Positions 9,456-18,273 of a DNA stretch of 64,000 nt are shown here, in pieces (positions within the stretch are counted from its first letter, which is position 1; every line of letters starts with the position of its first letter). The stretch lies in assembly GCF_005222915.1 (NCBI RefSeq), contig NZ_STFX01000017.1:1-64000 (forward strand), given 5' to 3'. The position numbers and the translations under genes were made by a program. This DNA is from Rhizobium sp. FKL33. GTDB taxonomy: Bacteria > Pseudomonadota > Alphaproteobacteria > Rhizobiales > Rhizobiaceae. The notes beneath the pieces were generated by a model that ran no database searches, was not told the origin of the DNA, and saw nothing but the letters and a program-made list of their open reading frames with translations.

Positions 9456-10190
9456 ATGAGGCCCTTTCTTCTCGCTGTTGGCCTGATGGCCGCCTTGGTC
9501 GCGACGCCTGTCGAGGCTGCCAAGCGCATCCGCTTTTCCGGCTATGATTTCACCATCAAGGTTGGCGCGGGCCTCGGCCCTGGTCCCAATCGCTGGGCCG
9601 CAAGCCAGGTGAAGGTCGACGGCCAGGGGCGGCTGCATCTGCATTTTTCAAAGAATGCCGAGGGCCGCTGGACGGCCGGAGAGGTCCAGAGCGTCAGTCG
9701 CCTCGGCTTCGGAACCTATGAAATGGAGTTTGAAGGCGATATCGGCGGCCAGGACAAGAATGTCGTCTTCGGCTTCTTCAATTATCCCGCCGCCGATGTC
9801 GGCCCCGACACCACCAACGAGATCGACGTGGAATTCGCCCGCTGGGCCGACCGCGCCAACAAGCCGCTCAACTTTACGGTCTGGCCCGCCAAGGACGCGC
9901 TCAACCAGACAGGAAAGGCCTTTGCATGGCCGCGCGGCGTCACCCGCAGCCGCCACACATTTGTCTGGAGTCGAAAGTCAGTGGACTACAAGTCTGAACT
10001 CCTGAGCAGCAACGGCGACATCCTGAAAACAGTCAAATGGCGCTATGCTCCCACTGATTTCAAGGATCGCATCGGCTCCCAGCCCATGTCGATCTTCTTC
10101 AATCTCTGGGGTTTCCGTGGCAAAACGCCGAGTGACGGCAAACCCGTCGAAGCAATCATCACCAAATTCAAGTTCACGCCCGAAAAGTAA
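9456..10190 (+). CDS. secreted glycoside hydrolase family 16-like protein
   Basis: The 244-residue protein has a signal peptide (about 1-22, ending VEA) and a concanavalin-like fold. The GH16 catalytic signature E-I-D-V-E is present at residues 122-126, with Glu122 as predicted nucleophile and Glu126 as acid/base. GH16 enzymes cleave beta-1,3 or beta-1,3-1,4 glucans and related polysaccharides. FGFFNYP and a later FNLWGF are consistent with the substrate cleft. The start follows GGAG-ATTATCCG. The gene is 61 bases behind argB, unrelated in function, with a hairpin between. The exact polysaccharide is unknown. Confidence 0.8.
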   Translation: MRPFLLAVGLMAALVATPVEAAKRIRFSGYDFTIKVGAGLGPGPNRWAASQVKVDGQGRLHLHFSKNAEGRWTAGEVQSVSRLGFGTYEMEFEGDIGGQDKNVVFGFFNYPAADVGPDTTNEIDVEFARWADRANKPLNFTVWPAKDALNQTGKAFAWPRGVTRSRHTFVWSRKSVDYKSELLSSNGDILKTVKWRYAPTDFKDRIGSQPMSIFFNLWGFRGKTPSDGKPVEAIITKFKFTPEK

Positions 10191-10219
10191 GGACTTGTCA
10201 CAAGATGACGCTGGCTCGT

Positions 10220-11107
10220 TCAGCCTGAGGCTCGACGCCGAAACGCGCCCGGCGCCTTGCCGGTGTTCTTCTTGAACGCCCGGGTAAAGGCGGCCTGCGA
10301 GGAAAAGCAGCAGGTCTGAGCGATCTCGGCGAGAGAAAGAGACTCGTCGCCCAGCATCGTCTTGGCGAATTCCAGCCGCCGGGCGCCGATATAGTCGCTG
10401 GGAGCCTCGCCCAACGCCGCCTTGAAGGCGCGGGCGAAATGCGACCGGCTGAGGCAGGCGATCTCGGCCAATTCGCTTACAGTCAGATTTTCAAACAGAT
10501 GGGCTTCGACATAATCGATCACGCGCCTCATGCGGCGATGATCGAGCGCCGGAGCCTGCTTTTCCGGCCGGATCGAGCCCAGATAGGCGTCGCAATAGCG
10601 GCTGCGCAAATGGGTGCCGAGCGCGATCGCCAGTTGTTCGACCAGCAGCGATCCCCCGGAGCTTTCCTCACGAAGCTCGGAGGCGATCCGAAAACAGATC
10701 TGCCGAATGAGTTCGTCGTCCACGTCCGCGGCGTAGGCCAGCCGCTTGAGCGCCGAGCCGCCATCTTCGTCCGGGGTGACATCGGGCAAATAGAGGTGGA
10801 ACACCAGAGGAAGATCCTCGGTGAGCACGATCTCCTCCTCGCGCACGCCGGCCGGGCAGAGCCAGATCGTGCCGCTGCGGGCGGTGGAGCTTTGTGGCCG
10901 GCTGTCGCCGCGACGGTGGACCCTGCCGCTTCTCGCGCCGTCGACGGCGAAGGTGATCTCGGTCTGTTGCGCGCAGAAATCGGGGATCTGTCCTTTGGGG
11001 TGGCGGCGCAGTTCGGCGGCGATATTGCTCCAGCCCCGCCCCTTCGAGGTGGCCAGCAATCCTGCCTGAGGAAATTTCCGGCTGCCGTGATCGTAAAGCC
11101 TGTCCAT
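10220..11107 (-). CDS. AraC family transcriptional regulator
   Basis: The 295-residue protein has an N-terminal sensory region without recognisable motifs and a C-terminal AraC domain (about 190-293). That domain has two helix-turn-helix units, LTVSELAEIACLSRSHFARAFKAALGEAP and LSLAEIAQTCCFSSQAAFTRAFKKNTGKAP. The second unit carries the conserved AraC signature. It is convergent with the GH16 gene and divergent from a second, shorter AraC gene. Target and inducer are unknown. Confidence 0.87.
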   Translation of the reverse strand: MDRLYDHGSRKFPQAGLLATSKGRGWSNIAAELRRHPKGQIPDFCAQQTEITFAVDGARSGRVHRRGDSRPQSSTARSGTIWLCPAGVREEEIVLTEDLPLVFHLYLPDVTPDEDGGSALKRLAYAADVDDELIRQICFRIASELREESSGGSLLVEQLAIALGTHLRSRYCDAYLGSIRPEKQAPALDHRRMRRVIDYVEAHLFENLTVSELAEIACLSRSHFARAFKAALGEAPSDYIGARRLEFAKTMLGDESLSLAEIAQTCCFSSQAAFTRAFKKNTGKAPGAFRRRASG

Positions 11108-11312
11108 GACGCCCGTCCGTTCCCCGCTTCGCTCATCCGGCTATTATTGATCCTAGCATATCGGACGAATGCAGCACATGGCGTAAAAAATTCGGCACAT
11201 CGAGGAAAGACGGCAAGGTGGGAAATGGCGAAATTCGCACCCTCTTCGCCCTCACGTCCAGCATCCTGCTCCTGAGCGCGGGCGAAGCCGCAGACCTGAC
11301 AGGAGAGGTTCC

Positions 11313-11810
11313 ATGGATTCGCACGTTTCGCTGCATGTCTATTCGATATTGCTGTCAGCCGCCGAGACGATCGGCAACGATGACGAAAAGGCTGTCTCGC
11401 TCATCCGGGAAGCCAAGAGATTGCTGGAGCTTCGTTCAGGCGACAGGCGCGCCGCATCCGCGCAAGACGCCGCGGTTGGCTTGGCGAGATGGCAAATGAA
11501 GAAGATCGACCTCTATCTCGAGCGTCATCTCGCCCAGACGATCGCGGTGGGGGATCTCGCCGCCGAAGTCGGTCTCTGCGTCAGCCATTTTTCGCGGCTG
11601 TTCCGGGCGACCTATGGCGTCTCGCCCTATCGCCATGTGCTCATGCGCCGGGTGGAGGCCGCCAAGCGCCGTTTGCAGCTGTCGAATGCCACGCTCTCGG
11701 AGATCGCGCTTGGTTGCGGCTTGTCCGACCAGGCGCATTTCACCCGCGTCTTCCGCCGCTTTACCGGCGTCACCCCGTCGGATTGGCGACGACACAGCCG
11801 CAACCATTAG
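11313..11810 (+). CDS. short AraC family regulator
   Basis: The 165-residue protein is little more than a DNA-binding unit. After about 60 residues of helical N terminus comes an AraC domain with HTH 1 (IAVGDLAAEVGLCVSHFSRLFRATYGVSP) and HTH 2 (ATLSEIALGCGLSDQAHFTRVFRRFTGVTP). It lacks the ligand-binding domain of full AraC proteins. AGGAGAGGTTCC precedes the ATG. It is divergent from the other AraC gene (205 bases between them) and convergent with a DHA2 exporter, which it could control. Confidence 0.85.
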   Translation: MDSHVSLHVYSILLSAAETIGNDDEKAVSLIREAKRLLELRSGDRRAASAQDAAVGLARWQMKKIDLYLERHLAQTIAVGDLAAEVGLCVSHFSRLFRATYGVSPYRHVLMRRVEAAKRRLQLSNATLSEIALGCGLSDQAHFTRVFRRFTGVTPSDWRRHSRNH

Positions 11811-11851
11811 CCTCCCCAGACTCATGGTGTCTGCCAAGCGCCCGGCGCGCT

Positions 11852-13345
11852 TCACTCAACGGCGACGGGGCCGCCATGGCCGTGCCGGCCTTGCGGGGCC
11901 GGCTTGAGGAGAAGGGCGAGAAGCGCGACGACGCAATAGCAGGCGGTGTTGTAGAGCACGGCGGTGGACAGCGCGGTGCGATAGGCGGCGTGCTGGTCGG
12001 CTGCGCCGGCCAGGCTTGCCCCGAGCGCGGCGAAGAAGATCTGCGAGATGATCGCAACGCCGAAGGCCCCGCCGATCTGCTGGATCGATTGCAGCGCGCC
12101 TGAGCCCGAGCCGGCGTCTTTCGGCGGCACGCCGGCAAGCGCCGTCTGGAACAAGGGCGAGATGGCGAGGCCCGTTCCCAGGCCGCCCAGCGCGAGCGGC
12201 AGGATAAACCGCGCCTGATCCAACGTGTCCCCCAGCGTTCCCACGGTCTGCCTGAGCAGGATCATCGCGCAGATCAGCGATGTCGCGCCGAAGATGATGC
12301 GGCTGCGGGCGAACTTGCCGCCGGAGCGGCCGGAAATCACCGAAGCGACCAGCACGCCGACCGGGAAGGGAATGGTGGTGACCCCCGACGCCAGGGGATC
12401 GAGTCCATAGCCGCTCTGCAGAAAGACAGCGAGAATGAAGAAGAAGCCGGGCAGGGCGGAGAAGAACACCATCGCGCCCACGGAGGCGGCGATGAAGTTG
12501 CGGTTGCGCAACAGGCCGAGCGGCACGAGTTCGGCGGCGCCGGCCGCATTCTGCCGCCGTTCCCACCAGACGAAGGCGCCGGCGAGCGGAATGGCGAGCG
12601 CCATCACGACGAAGATCCAGGACGGCCAGCCGAAGCCGCGTCCCTCGATCAACGGGAAGATCAGGCAGAGGATGGCCGCACCCGCAAGCGCGATGCCGCC
12701 CCAGTCGTTGCGGAGGCCGGGATTGCCGGGGATCGTCGGGATGATTTTCGCCCCGGCCCAGAGCGCCAGCGCCCCGATGGGGAGGTTGATGAGGAAGATC
12801 GGCCGCCAGCCGAGACCGAAGAGATCGGCATGGATCAGCGAGCCGCCGGCCACCGGACCGGCGACGGAGGCGAGACCAGCGGTGAGCCCGAACAAAGAGA
12901 AGGCCATGGCCCGCTCCTTCGGCGGAAACATCACCTGGGCGATCGCCAGCACCTGCGGCGTCATCACGGCGCCGCCGACGCCCTGGATGATGCGGGCCCC
13001 GATCAGCATCTCGATATTGGCGGCCATGCCGCAAAGCGCAGAGGCGAGCGTAAAGCCGCCGACGCCGAGCATGAACATGCGCTTCTTGCCGATGATGTCG
13101 CCATAGCGGCCGAACGGCAGCAGGCCGAGGGCGAAAGACAGGATATAGCCTGCCACCACCCATTCGATGCCGCTTTCCGTCGCGCCGAGATCGGCGCGCA
13201 TGCTGGGCAGCGCCACATTGACGATGGTGACGTCGATCATGTTCATGAAGCTGGCGATCAGCAACACGCCCATCGCCGCCCAGCGGCGGTCATGGGCGCG
13301 TGTCTCAGCAGGGCCGGCGGGGCCGGGTCGTGTGGCGTCAGTCAT
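11852..13345 (-). CDS. DHA2 family (EmrB/QacA) MFS drug exporter
   Basis: The 497-residue protein has about 14 membrane spans, characteristic of the proton-driven DHA2 drug efflux family. The family signatures LIASFMNMIDVTIVNVALPS (span 1, motif D1) and GRYGDIIGKKRMF (motif A) are visible, with RIIQGVGGAVMTPQVLAI in span 4. The start at MTDATRP follows AGAGGATTCCCGCC. No membrane fusion (EmrA) partner is encoded nearby. A MarR regulator gene is divergent 141 bases away, the usual arrangement for a locally repressed exporter. Confidence 0.92.
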   Translation of the reverse strand: MTDATRPGPAGPAETRAHDRRWAAMGVLLIASFMNMIDVTIVNVALPSMRADLGATESGIEWVVAGYILSFALGLLPFGRYGDIIGKKRMFMLGVGGFTLASALCGMAANIEMLIGARIIQGVGGAVMTPQVLAIAQVMFPPKERAMAFSLFGLTAGLASVAGPVAGGSLIHADLFGLGWRPIFLINLPIGALALWAGAKIIPTIPGNPGLRNDWGGIALAGAAILCLIFPLIEGRGFGWPSWIFVVMALAIPLAGAFVWWERRQNAAGAAELVPLGLLRNRNFIAASVGAMVFFSALPGFFFILAVFLQSGYGLDPLASGVTTIPFPVGVLVASVISGRSGGKFARSRIIFGATSLICAMILLRQTVGTLGDTLDQARFILPLALGGLGTGLAISPLFQTALAGVPPKDAGSGSGALQSIQQIGGAFGVAIISQIFFAALGASLAGAADQHAAYRTALSTAVLYNTACYCVVALLALLLKPAPQGRHGHGGPVAVE

Positions 13346-13486
13346 GGCGGGAATCCTCTCCTCTGCGCCGGGACAAGACAGGGGAAAGCGCGCGAGGTCA
13401 AGGCTGCGCATCCGGCCATCGGCGCGAAAGCCTCGCACAGTCGCAAGCGTCTACAACAGCGCCAGCACACTCTCACGGCGGCGGTC

Positions 13487-13918
13487 ATGGACTATAAGCT
13501 GACGGAATCGGCAACCTATCTGACCAGCCTGCTGGCCAGGGCGTTTTCGCGCTCGCTGCAGGAGCGGGCCGCGGCGCTCGGCTTCTCGCCCGGCCAGTTC
13601 CCGGTGCTCTGCGCGCTCTGGGAGGAGGATGGGCTGACCCAGAGGCAGATCCTCGATCGGCTGGCGATCGAGCAGGCGACGCTCGCCAACACGCTGCAAC
13701 GCATGGAGCGGGACGGCCTGATCCGCAGGCAGGCGCATCCGAGCGACCGGCGCGCCACGCAGAATTTCCTGACCGACCGGGCCAGGGAGATGGAGACGGA
13801 GGCGATCGACGCCGCGCTCGCCGCCGACGCCGATCTCTTCAAGGGGTTCCGCCGCTTCGAAAAGGAATTGATGCTCGAATATATGCGCTGGGCGCTGGCG
13901 AATTCCGACAGATCGTGA
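13487..13918 (+). CDS. MarR family transcriptional regulator
   Basis: The 143-residue protein has the MarR winged helix: LTQRQILDRLAIEQATLANTLQRMERDGLI (recognition helix) and RRQAHPSDRRATQNFLTD (wing, with the conserved DxR). MarR proteins bind as dimers and release DNA on binding phenolic or drug-like ligands. Divergent orientation to the DHA2 exporter suggests it represses that gene and itself. The ribosome-binding site is weak (GGCGGC). Confidence 0.9.
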   Translation: MDYKLTESATYLTSLLARAFSRSLQERAAALGFSPGQFPVLCALWEEDGLTQRQILDRLAIEQATLANTLQRMERDGLIRRQAHPSDRRATQNFLTDRAREMETEAIDAALAADADLFKGFRRFEKELMLEYMRWALANSDRS

Positions 13919-13938
13919 TCCCGGCGCATCTCCCTCCG

Positions 13939-13963
13939 GGAACGACGGCGACGGCGGGGCGTT
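13939..13963 (+). promoter_or_regulatory. EcfG-type general stress promoter
   Basis: GGAAC and CGTT are separated by exactly 16 bases, matching the alphaproteobacterial general stress sigma (EcfG/RpoE4) consensus GGAAC-N16/17-CGTT. It ends 24 bases before the ATG of a small hydrophilic protein. Confidence 0.75.
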
Positions 13964-13987
13964 CTCCTCAAAACGAAGGAGACATCC

Positions 13988-14260
13988 ATGGCCGTCACCA
14001 AAACCGCAACCCCAGCCGGCGTCGGCGCCGCCCAGACCGAGCGCGATCCGGGTCTCGGCGCGCCTGTCGACGTTGCGGCCAGGGGCGATGAAAACGACAA
14101 GCGCTTGGGCGGGCCGATCGCCAATGGCGCATCGGACAAGAACGCCCATCAGCGACGCACCGGCGGAAGCGCCAATGACCCGATGGCGGCTATGAACAGG
14201 ATGCGCCGCGTCTCGAGACTGGATCCTATCCGGAGCCGCTTGACGAACTGGCGCGCGTGA
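13988..14260 (+). CDS. small hydrophilic stress-type protein, probably frameshifted
   Basis: AAGGAGACATCC precedes an ATG opening a 90-residue Ala/Gly/Asp-rich, very hydrophilic frame (MAVTKTATPAGVGAAQ...). After the residues SANDP at about position 14180 the character changes abruptly to an Arg-rich tail, while the overlapping +1 frame continues as acidic, charged sequence (DGGYEQDAPRLETGSYPEPL, then LARVNFEAKRDD, ending ALESRRKV) to a stop at 14392-14394. One extra C in the CCC run at about 14180 would join both parts into one protein of about 135 residues. Function is unknown. The EcfG promoter upstream places it in the general stress response. Confidence 0.6.
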   Translation: MAVTKTATPAGVGAAQTERDPGLGAPVDVAARGDENDKRLGGPIANGASDKNAHQRRTGGSANDPMAAMNRMRRVSRLDPIRSRLTNWRA

Positions 14261-14447
14261 ATTTCGAAGCGAAGCGGGATGACGGAAAAGACCGTGAAGC
14301 GCCGGATTTGCGCGGTGGCGATCAACCGGTGATGCGGTCTGAACGCGAGATCCGAATCAAGAACGAGGCGCTGGAGTCCCGGCGCAAAGTCTAGCCGGGT
14401 TCTGATGAAGATCCGCGTGCGGATGAGGCGACGCGCCGGCGCCGTCC

Positions 14448-14711
14448 TCAGTTCATGAATTCGAAATAGCTGCTTTCGATGGCGTTGCGCGAGGCGGAAG
14501 CCAGTGCTTCGTCGTCGGACTGGCGGTTTTCCTGGGCCGCCCAGAGCGCATTGGCGAGACTGGCGCTGAGCACGGCGTTGCTGCCGGTCAGGGCGTTGTC
14601 GCGGCGGTCGATTTTCTGCGTGAGCGTTTCGGTCGACACGTCCTGCTGCGGGGTCAGTTCATAGGCGCGCGGCGCTCGGCCGTATCCGCCGACATTCGTG
14701 TTGATTTCCAT
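14448..14711 (-). CDS. hypothetical small protein
   Basis: The 87-residue soluble protein (MEINTNVGGYGRAPRAYELT...) is Ala/Ser/Asn-rich and predicted to be mainly helical in its second half (LTGSNAVLSASLANALWAAQ). No domain is recognised. It has no signal peptide or membrane span. Codon use is like that of the neighbours, and an inverted repeat precedes it, supporting a real gene. The role is unknown. Confidence 0.6.
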   Translation of the reverse strand: MEINTNVGGYGRAPRAYELTPQQDVSTETLTQKIDRRDNALTGSNAVLSASLANALWAAQENRQSDDEALASASRNAIESSYFEFMN

Positions 14712-14732
14712 AGTTCAGGCCCACCTTAAATC

Positions 14733-14748
14733 GTTAACCGATGTTAAC
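14733..14748 (-). promoter_or_regulatory. GTTAAC-N4-GTTAAC inverted repeat
   Basis: Two copies of the palindrome GTTAAC, separated by four bases, lie 22-37 bases upstream of the small gene on the minus strand. The TTAA spacing (6) is one short of the CtrA consensus TTAA-N7-TTAA, so it is an unassigned operator candidate. Confidence 0.4.
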
Positions 14749-15099
14749 TTTCGAGGCTTGCACGGAGCTTGCGCCGGACAATTGGGAGTTTTGCCGCGTC
14801 GCCACAAACGCGATCCCGCGCGGGACCGCATGGTTCATGCCCAGCGCTGGCGCGCTGGCTGGACCTTATGGTGATAAACCGGGAAAAGGGGGGCGGACAA
14901 AGGCTCGGAGAGGGGGAAGGAGCCTTTGTCCGTCAATGCCTGGCAGGGGCGGGGGACGAGCCATTCAACCAGGCGGCGGGCGTTCGTCATGAGCGCCACG
15001 CGACTGATTTGTGGTTCGAATTGCGGCTTTTCAAGGAACGCGTCGATTACAAATCGGTAACCTTGTCGTGAGGCGGTCGTGAGCGCCGGAGGACCGTGA
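14749..15099. other. intergenic stretch, nothing recognised
   Basis: About 350 bases between two minus-strand genes. The open frames on either strand have no recognisable product and poor codon use. No RNA gene or strong hairpin was noticed. Confidence 0.5.
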
Positions 15100-15528
15100 T
15101 CAGGGGTAGATCACGCCCTTGCGCAGGATGATATTGCCATAGAGCCGCGGCTCCGACGTCTGCACGATCGTATGGGCCTGACGGACGCGCTCGTAGAAAT
15201 CCTGCGGCGGAAGCGGCGCGACCGTCCGCTCCGGCTCCCATTTGGCGCAAGTCTCGATCATCTCGGCGTGAACGGGATCGACGGCGTCGAGATCGCCGCG
15301 CACGGTGGCGCGGAATATGCCGCAGTCGACGAAATCATCGACGGGCATCAGCGAGAGAATGGCGTCGAGAATGCGGATGACCCCGTGACCATCGGCCCTG
15401 ACCAGCCGGCGGGCATGTTCCAGTCCGGGATAGTTGCCGTCTACGAGCGCGATTTCGTCGCCATGCCCCATGGCGCGCAGGGTCGACAGCAGATCGGGAC
15501 TCAATACGGGGTCGACGCCTTTGAGCAT
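15100..15528 (-). CDS. RbsD/FucU family sugar mutarotase
   Basis: The 142-residue protein matches the RbsD/FucU fold, which interconverts anomeric or ring forms of sugars such as ribose and fucose so the kinase or isomerase receives the right form. Visible hallmarks are the AMGHGDEIALVDGNYP motif (His22 and Asp24 in the catalytic region) and the C-terminal RLYGNIILRKGVI. AAGGAGCTGGCCTG precedes the ATG. It overlaps the stop codon of the ROK regulator by one base (TGATG), so it is in one operon with it, opposite the fructose-type ABC genes. Substrate is not certain. Confidence 0.9.
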   Translation of the reverse strand: MLKGVDPVLSPDLLSTLRAMGHGDEIALVDGNYPGLEHARRLVRADGHGVIRILDAILSLMPVDDFVDCGIFRATVRGDLDAVDPVHAEMIETCAKWEPERTVAPLPPQDFYERVRQAHTIVQTSEPRLYGNIILRKGVIYP

Positions 15529-16760
15529 CAGGCCAGCTCCTTGAACAATACGCTTTGATCGATGTGGTAACGGGAAAACAGCGGCAGGCTGGCGGCGCCG
15601 ATGGCGCGGGCGGAGGCCCCCACCAGACCCGCCTCGATCACCGGGGCGGCGATGCCCTGGAGATTGACGCGCGCCATCGCCTTGCGGGTGGCTTCGACGA
15701 TCCTGCCTTTCACCGAGGGGCTGAAGCCGCCGTCGATGATGACGGCTTCGAAATCGATGACAGAGCAGACCGAGGCCGCCGCGAAGGCCAGCGCCTCGCC
15801 TGTTTCGTCGATCCATTCGCCTTCGATCGCGCCGAAATCGTCCCAGCGGTCCGGCTCGAGCCAGATGGAGGAGGGATCGCGGCCGGCCCGCACGAGCTTT
15901 CGCTCGAGCTGGATGATCGAGGCGTGGTCGATCAACTGGTCGGTGTCGGCGTCCTCGGCGCGAAACGGCATCGAGCCGAAGGCGCCGGCATTGCCGGTCC
16001 GGCCGGGATAGAGCGCATGATTGAGCGCCACGCCGCCGCCGATGAAGGTGCCGATGAAGAAATAGGCGAAATCCGCGTAGCGCGGCCCATGGCCGAAGGC
16101 GAGTTCCGCCGCACAGGCGGCGGTCGCGTCATTCTGCACCACCACCGGCAGATCCAGGGCTTCGCCGAGAAGTTCCGCGACATCTGTGTTGCGCCAGGCG
16201 TCCATATCCGCCTTGGGCGCGCCGAGCGCTTCGACCCAGTTCCACAATTCGAAAGGCAGGGCCACGCCGAGACCGGACACCTTGCGCCATAGGCTGTCCG
16301 AGAGTTCGCCCCGGATGCTGGCCACCGATCTTTTGACGAAATCGACGATCTGCCCGGGCGTCGGATAGCGATAGGCTTCGCTGCGGCGCATGCGCACCGC
16401 GCCGATGAAGTCCATCAGGATCAGTTCGCAACTGCGCCGACCGACTTTCAGGCCCAGCGAAAACACCCCGTCGGCGTTCAGGCTCATCGGAATCGAGGGC
16501 TGGCCGACGCGACCGCGCTGCGGCAGGCCGCGGCTCAGCAGGCCATCCTTTTCGAGCGCGCGCATGATCACCGACACCGTCTGCGCGGACAGGCCGGTGC
16601 GGCGGGCGATCTCCGCCTTCGACAAGCTGCCGTGACGACGCACCAGCGATAACACGAGACGTTCATTATAGGCGCGGACGCGGGTCTGGTTGGCGCCGCC
16701 CATAGGGTCGACGACAGACGCTTCCGCCGTCCGTTGTTCGGTCAGATTCATATCCGCCAT
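15528..16760 (-). CDS. frcR: ROK family transcriptional repressor, FrcR-like
   Basis: The 410-residue protein has an N-terminal winged HTH (LSKAEIARRTGLSAQTVSVIMRALEKDGLL) and a C-terminal ROK sugar-kinase-like domain. The latter shows VVQNDATAACAAELAFG and FFIGTFIGGGVALNHALYPGRTGNAGAFGSMP. The ROK zinc motif (CGxxGCxE) of NagC/Mlc/glucokinase is not seen. GGGAGGAGAAAGGGC precedes the chosen ATG. It is divergent from frcB, as the regulator frcR is linked to frcBCAK in Sinorhizobium, and is the obvious candidate to bind the inverted repeat in the shared intergenic region. Gene symbol rests on synteny and family. Confidence 0.82.
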   Translation of the reverse strand: MADMNLTEQRTAEASVVDPMGGANQTRVRAYNERLVLSLVRRHGSLSKAEIARRTGLSAQTVSVIMRALEKDGLLSRGLPQRGRVGQPSIPMSLNADGVFSLGLKVGRRSCELILMDFIGAVRMRRSEAYRYPTPGQIVDFVKRSVASIRGELSDSLWRKVSGLGVALPFELWNWVEALGAPKADMDAWRNTDVAELLGEALDLPVVVQNDATAACAAELAFGHGPRYADFAYFFIGTFIGGGVALNHALYPGRTGNAGAFGSMPFRAEDADTDQLIDHASIIQLERKLVRAGRDPSSIWLEPDRWDDFGAIEGEWIDETGEALAFAAASVCSVIDFEAVIIDGGFSPSVKGRIVEATRKAMARVNLQGIAAPVIEAGLVGASARAIGAASLPLFSRYHIDQSVLFKELA

Positions 16761-16819
16761 GCCCTTTCTCCTCCCGGGCGTGACTATAACAAGTGCTCCG
16801 GACGATGCCACATCTAATA

Positions 16820-16840
16820 AATAAATCAACTCGATTTATT
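16820..16840. promoter_or_regulatory. operator-like inverted repeat, likely ROK (FrcR) site
   Basis: AATAAATC-AACTC-GATTTATT is a perfect 8-bp dyad that extends by three more pairs after one mismatch. AT-rich dyads of this kind are typical ROK repressor sites. It lies two bases upstream of the frcB -35 hexamer and 60 bases before the repressor start, so one site could control both directions. Confidence 0.6.
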
Positions 16841-16842
16841 AA

Positions 16843-16871
16843 TTGACACCGCTTTTGTTTGGTGATTATCT
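16843..16871 (+). promoter_or_regulatory. sigma-70 type promoter of frcB
   Basis: A perfect TTGACA is followed after 17 bases by TTATCT, about 115 bases upstream of frcB. Confidence 0.65.
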
Positions 16872-16986
16872 GATGCTCGGCGGTCGCACGAAGCGGGAGG
16901 AGCTTTGGGTCGTACCCGATAGTGCGGCGCTCGAAAAGGGCGTCGGATAGTCCGGCGCCGGAGGTCAATTTCCTTGGGAGGAAATC

Positions 16987-18012
16987 ATGAAGTCATCCAT
17001 TCTTGCCGCAGCTTTCGGCGCCCTCGCGCTCGGCGTCGCCTTCTCGGGTTCCGCGCAGGCTGCCGACGTGTCTGCGTGCCTCATCACCAAGACTGACACA
17101 AATCCATTCTTCGTCAAGATGAAGGAAGGCGCTGAAGCCAAGGCCAAGGAACTCGGCGTGACGCTGAAGGCCTATGCCGGCAAGGTCGACGGCGATTCCG
17201 AAAGCCAGGTCGCCGCCATCGAAACCTGCATCGCCGATGGCGCGAAGGGCATCCTGATCGCCGCGTCCGACACCAAGGGCATCGTTCCGGCCGTGAAGAA
17301 GGCGCGTGACGCAGGCCTGCTCGTCATCGCGCTCGACACGCCGCTCGAGCCGATCGACGCCGCAGACTCCACCTTCGCCACCGACAACCTTCTCGCTGGC
17401 AAGCTGATCGGTCAGTGGGCCGCCGCCACCCTCGGCGACGCCGCCAAGGACGCCAAGGTCGCCTTCCTCGATCTCACCCCGTCGCAGCCCTCCGTCGACG
17501 TCATGCGCGACCAGGGCTTCATGATCGGCTTCGGCATCGACCCGAAGGACCCGAACAAGATCGGCGACGAAGACGATCCGCGCATCGTCGGCCATGACGT
17601 GACCAACGGCAATGAAGAAGGCGGCCGCACCGCCATGGAAAACCTTCTCCAGAAGGATCCTGAAATCAATGTCGTTCACACCATCAACGAGCCGGCCGCC
17701 GCTGGCGCCTATGAAGCCCTCAAGGCTGTGGGCCGCGAGAAGGACGTGCTGATCGTGTCCGTCGACGGCGGTTGCCCGGGCGTGAAGAATGTGCAGGACG
17801 GCGTCATCGGCGCGACCTCGCAGCAGTACCCGCTGATGATGGCGGCGCTCGGCGTGGAAGCCATCAAGAAGTTCGCCGAAACTGGTGAGAAGCCGAAGCC
17901 GACCGAAGGCAAGAACTTCTTCGACACCGGCGTGGCTCTGGTGACCGACAAGCCGGCCGCCGGCGTCGAATCGATCGACGTCAAGACCGGCATGGAAAAG
18001 TGCTGGGGTTGA
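16987..18012 (+). CDS. frcB: fructose-type ABC transporter substrate-binding protein
   Basis: The 341-residue periplasmic protein has a signal peptide (about 1-25, ending AQA) and the type I sugar-binding fold (peripla_BP_4). The mature N terminus [20 protein letters not shown], the segment [18 protein letters not shown] and the C-terminal GMEKCWG closely resemble FrcB of Sinorhizobium, which binds fructose and also ribose and mannose. GGGAGGAAATC precedes the ATG. It heads frcB-frcC-frcA. A strong stem-loop after the stop probably stabilises the frcB part of the message, giving excess binding protein. Confidence 0.93.
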   Translation: MKSSILAAAFGALALGVAFSGSAQAADVSACLITKTDTNPFFVKMKEGAEAKAKELGVTLKAYAGKVDGDSESQVAAIETCIADGAKGILIAASDTKGIVPAVKKARDAGLLVIALDTPLEPIDAADSTFATDNLLAGKLIGQWAAATLGDAAKDAKVAFLDLTPSQPSVDVMRDQGFMIGFGIDPKDPNKIGDEDDPRIVGHDVTNGNEEGGRTAMENLLQKDPEINVVHTINEPAAAGAYEALKAVGREKDVLIVSVDGGCPGVKNVQDGVIGATSQQYPLMMAALGVEAIKKFAETGEKPKPTEGKNFFDTGVALVTDKPAAGVESIDVKTGMEKCWG

Positions 18013-18022
18013 TCTGAACATC

Positions 18023-18051
18023 GACGGTCCGGGCTCTGCGCCCGGACCGTC
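18023..18051 (+). other. intercistronic stem-loop after frcB
   Basis: GACGGTCCGGG and CCCGGACCGTC form a perfect 11-bp stem with a 7-base loop and no clear T run. Such hairpins commonly protect binding-protein transcripts or attenuate readthrough into permease genes. Confidence 0.6.
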
Positions 18052-18273
18052 TCTATGAAAGACTGTTTTGTCCTCGATCAGGCGGACCTTGCGGGCATTG
18101 ACGCTCGCATGCGAGGCGAAACAGGATTGGAGCCGCGCCGCAAGGCGGGGTTCTCCCGAACCGGATGCGAACGACGCCGGTCGGCAAGCCCTCAGGGCGC
18201 GCAGTGAAAAACCGCGACGACATCCGGCCGCAGCCGGAAAACGCGCGCAACCAGAACAATGGGAGGAAGGAAG

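Noticed and set aside
14730-14752. CtrA-type TTAA repeats
   Set aside because: Spacing between TTAA halves is 6, not the required 7, so only an unassigned dyad is reported.
14741-15071. Short plus-strand frames in the 14.7-15.1 kb gap
   Set aside because: Low-complexity Gly/Arg-rich translations, no ribosome-binding site, and no support from codon use.
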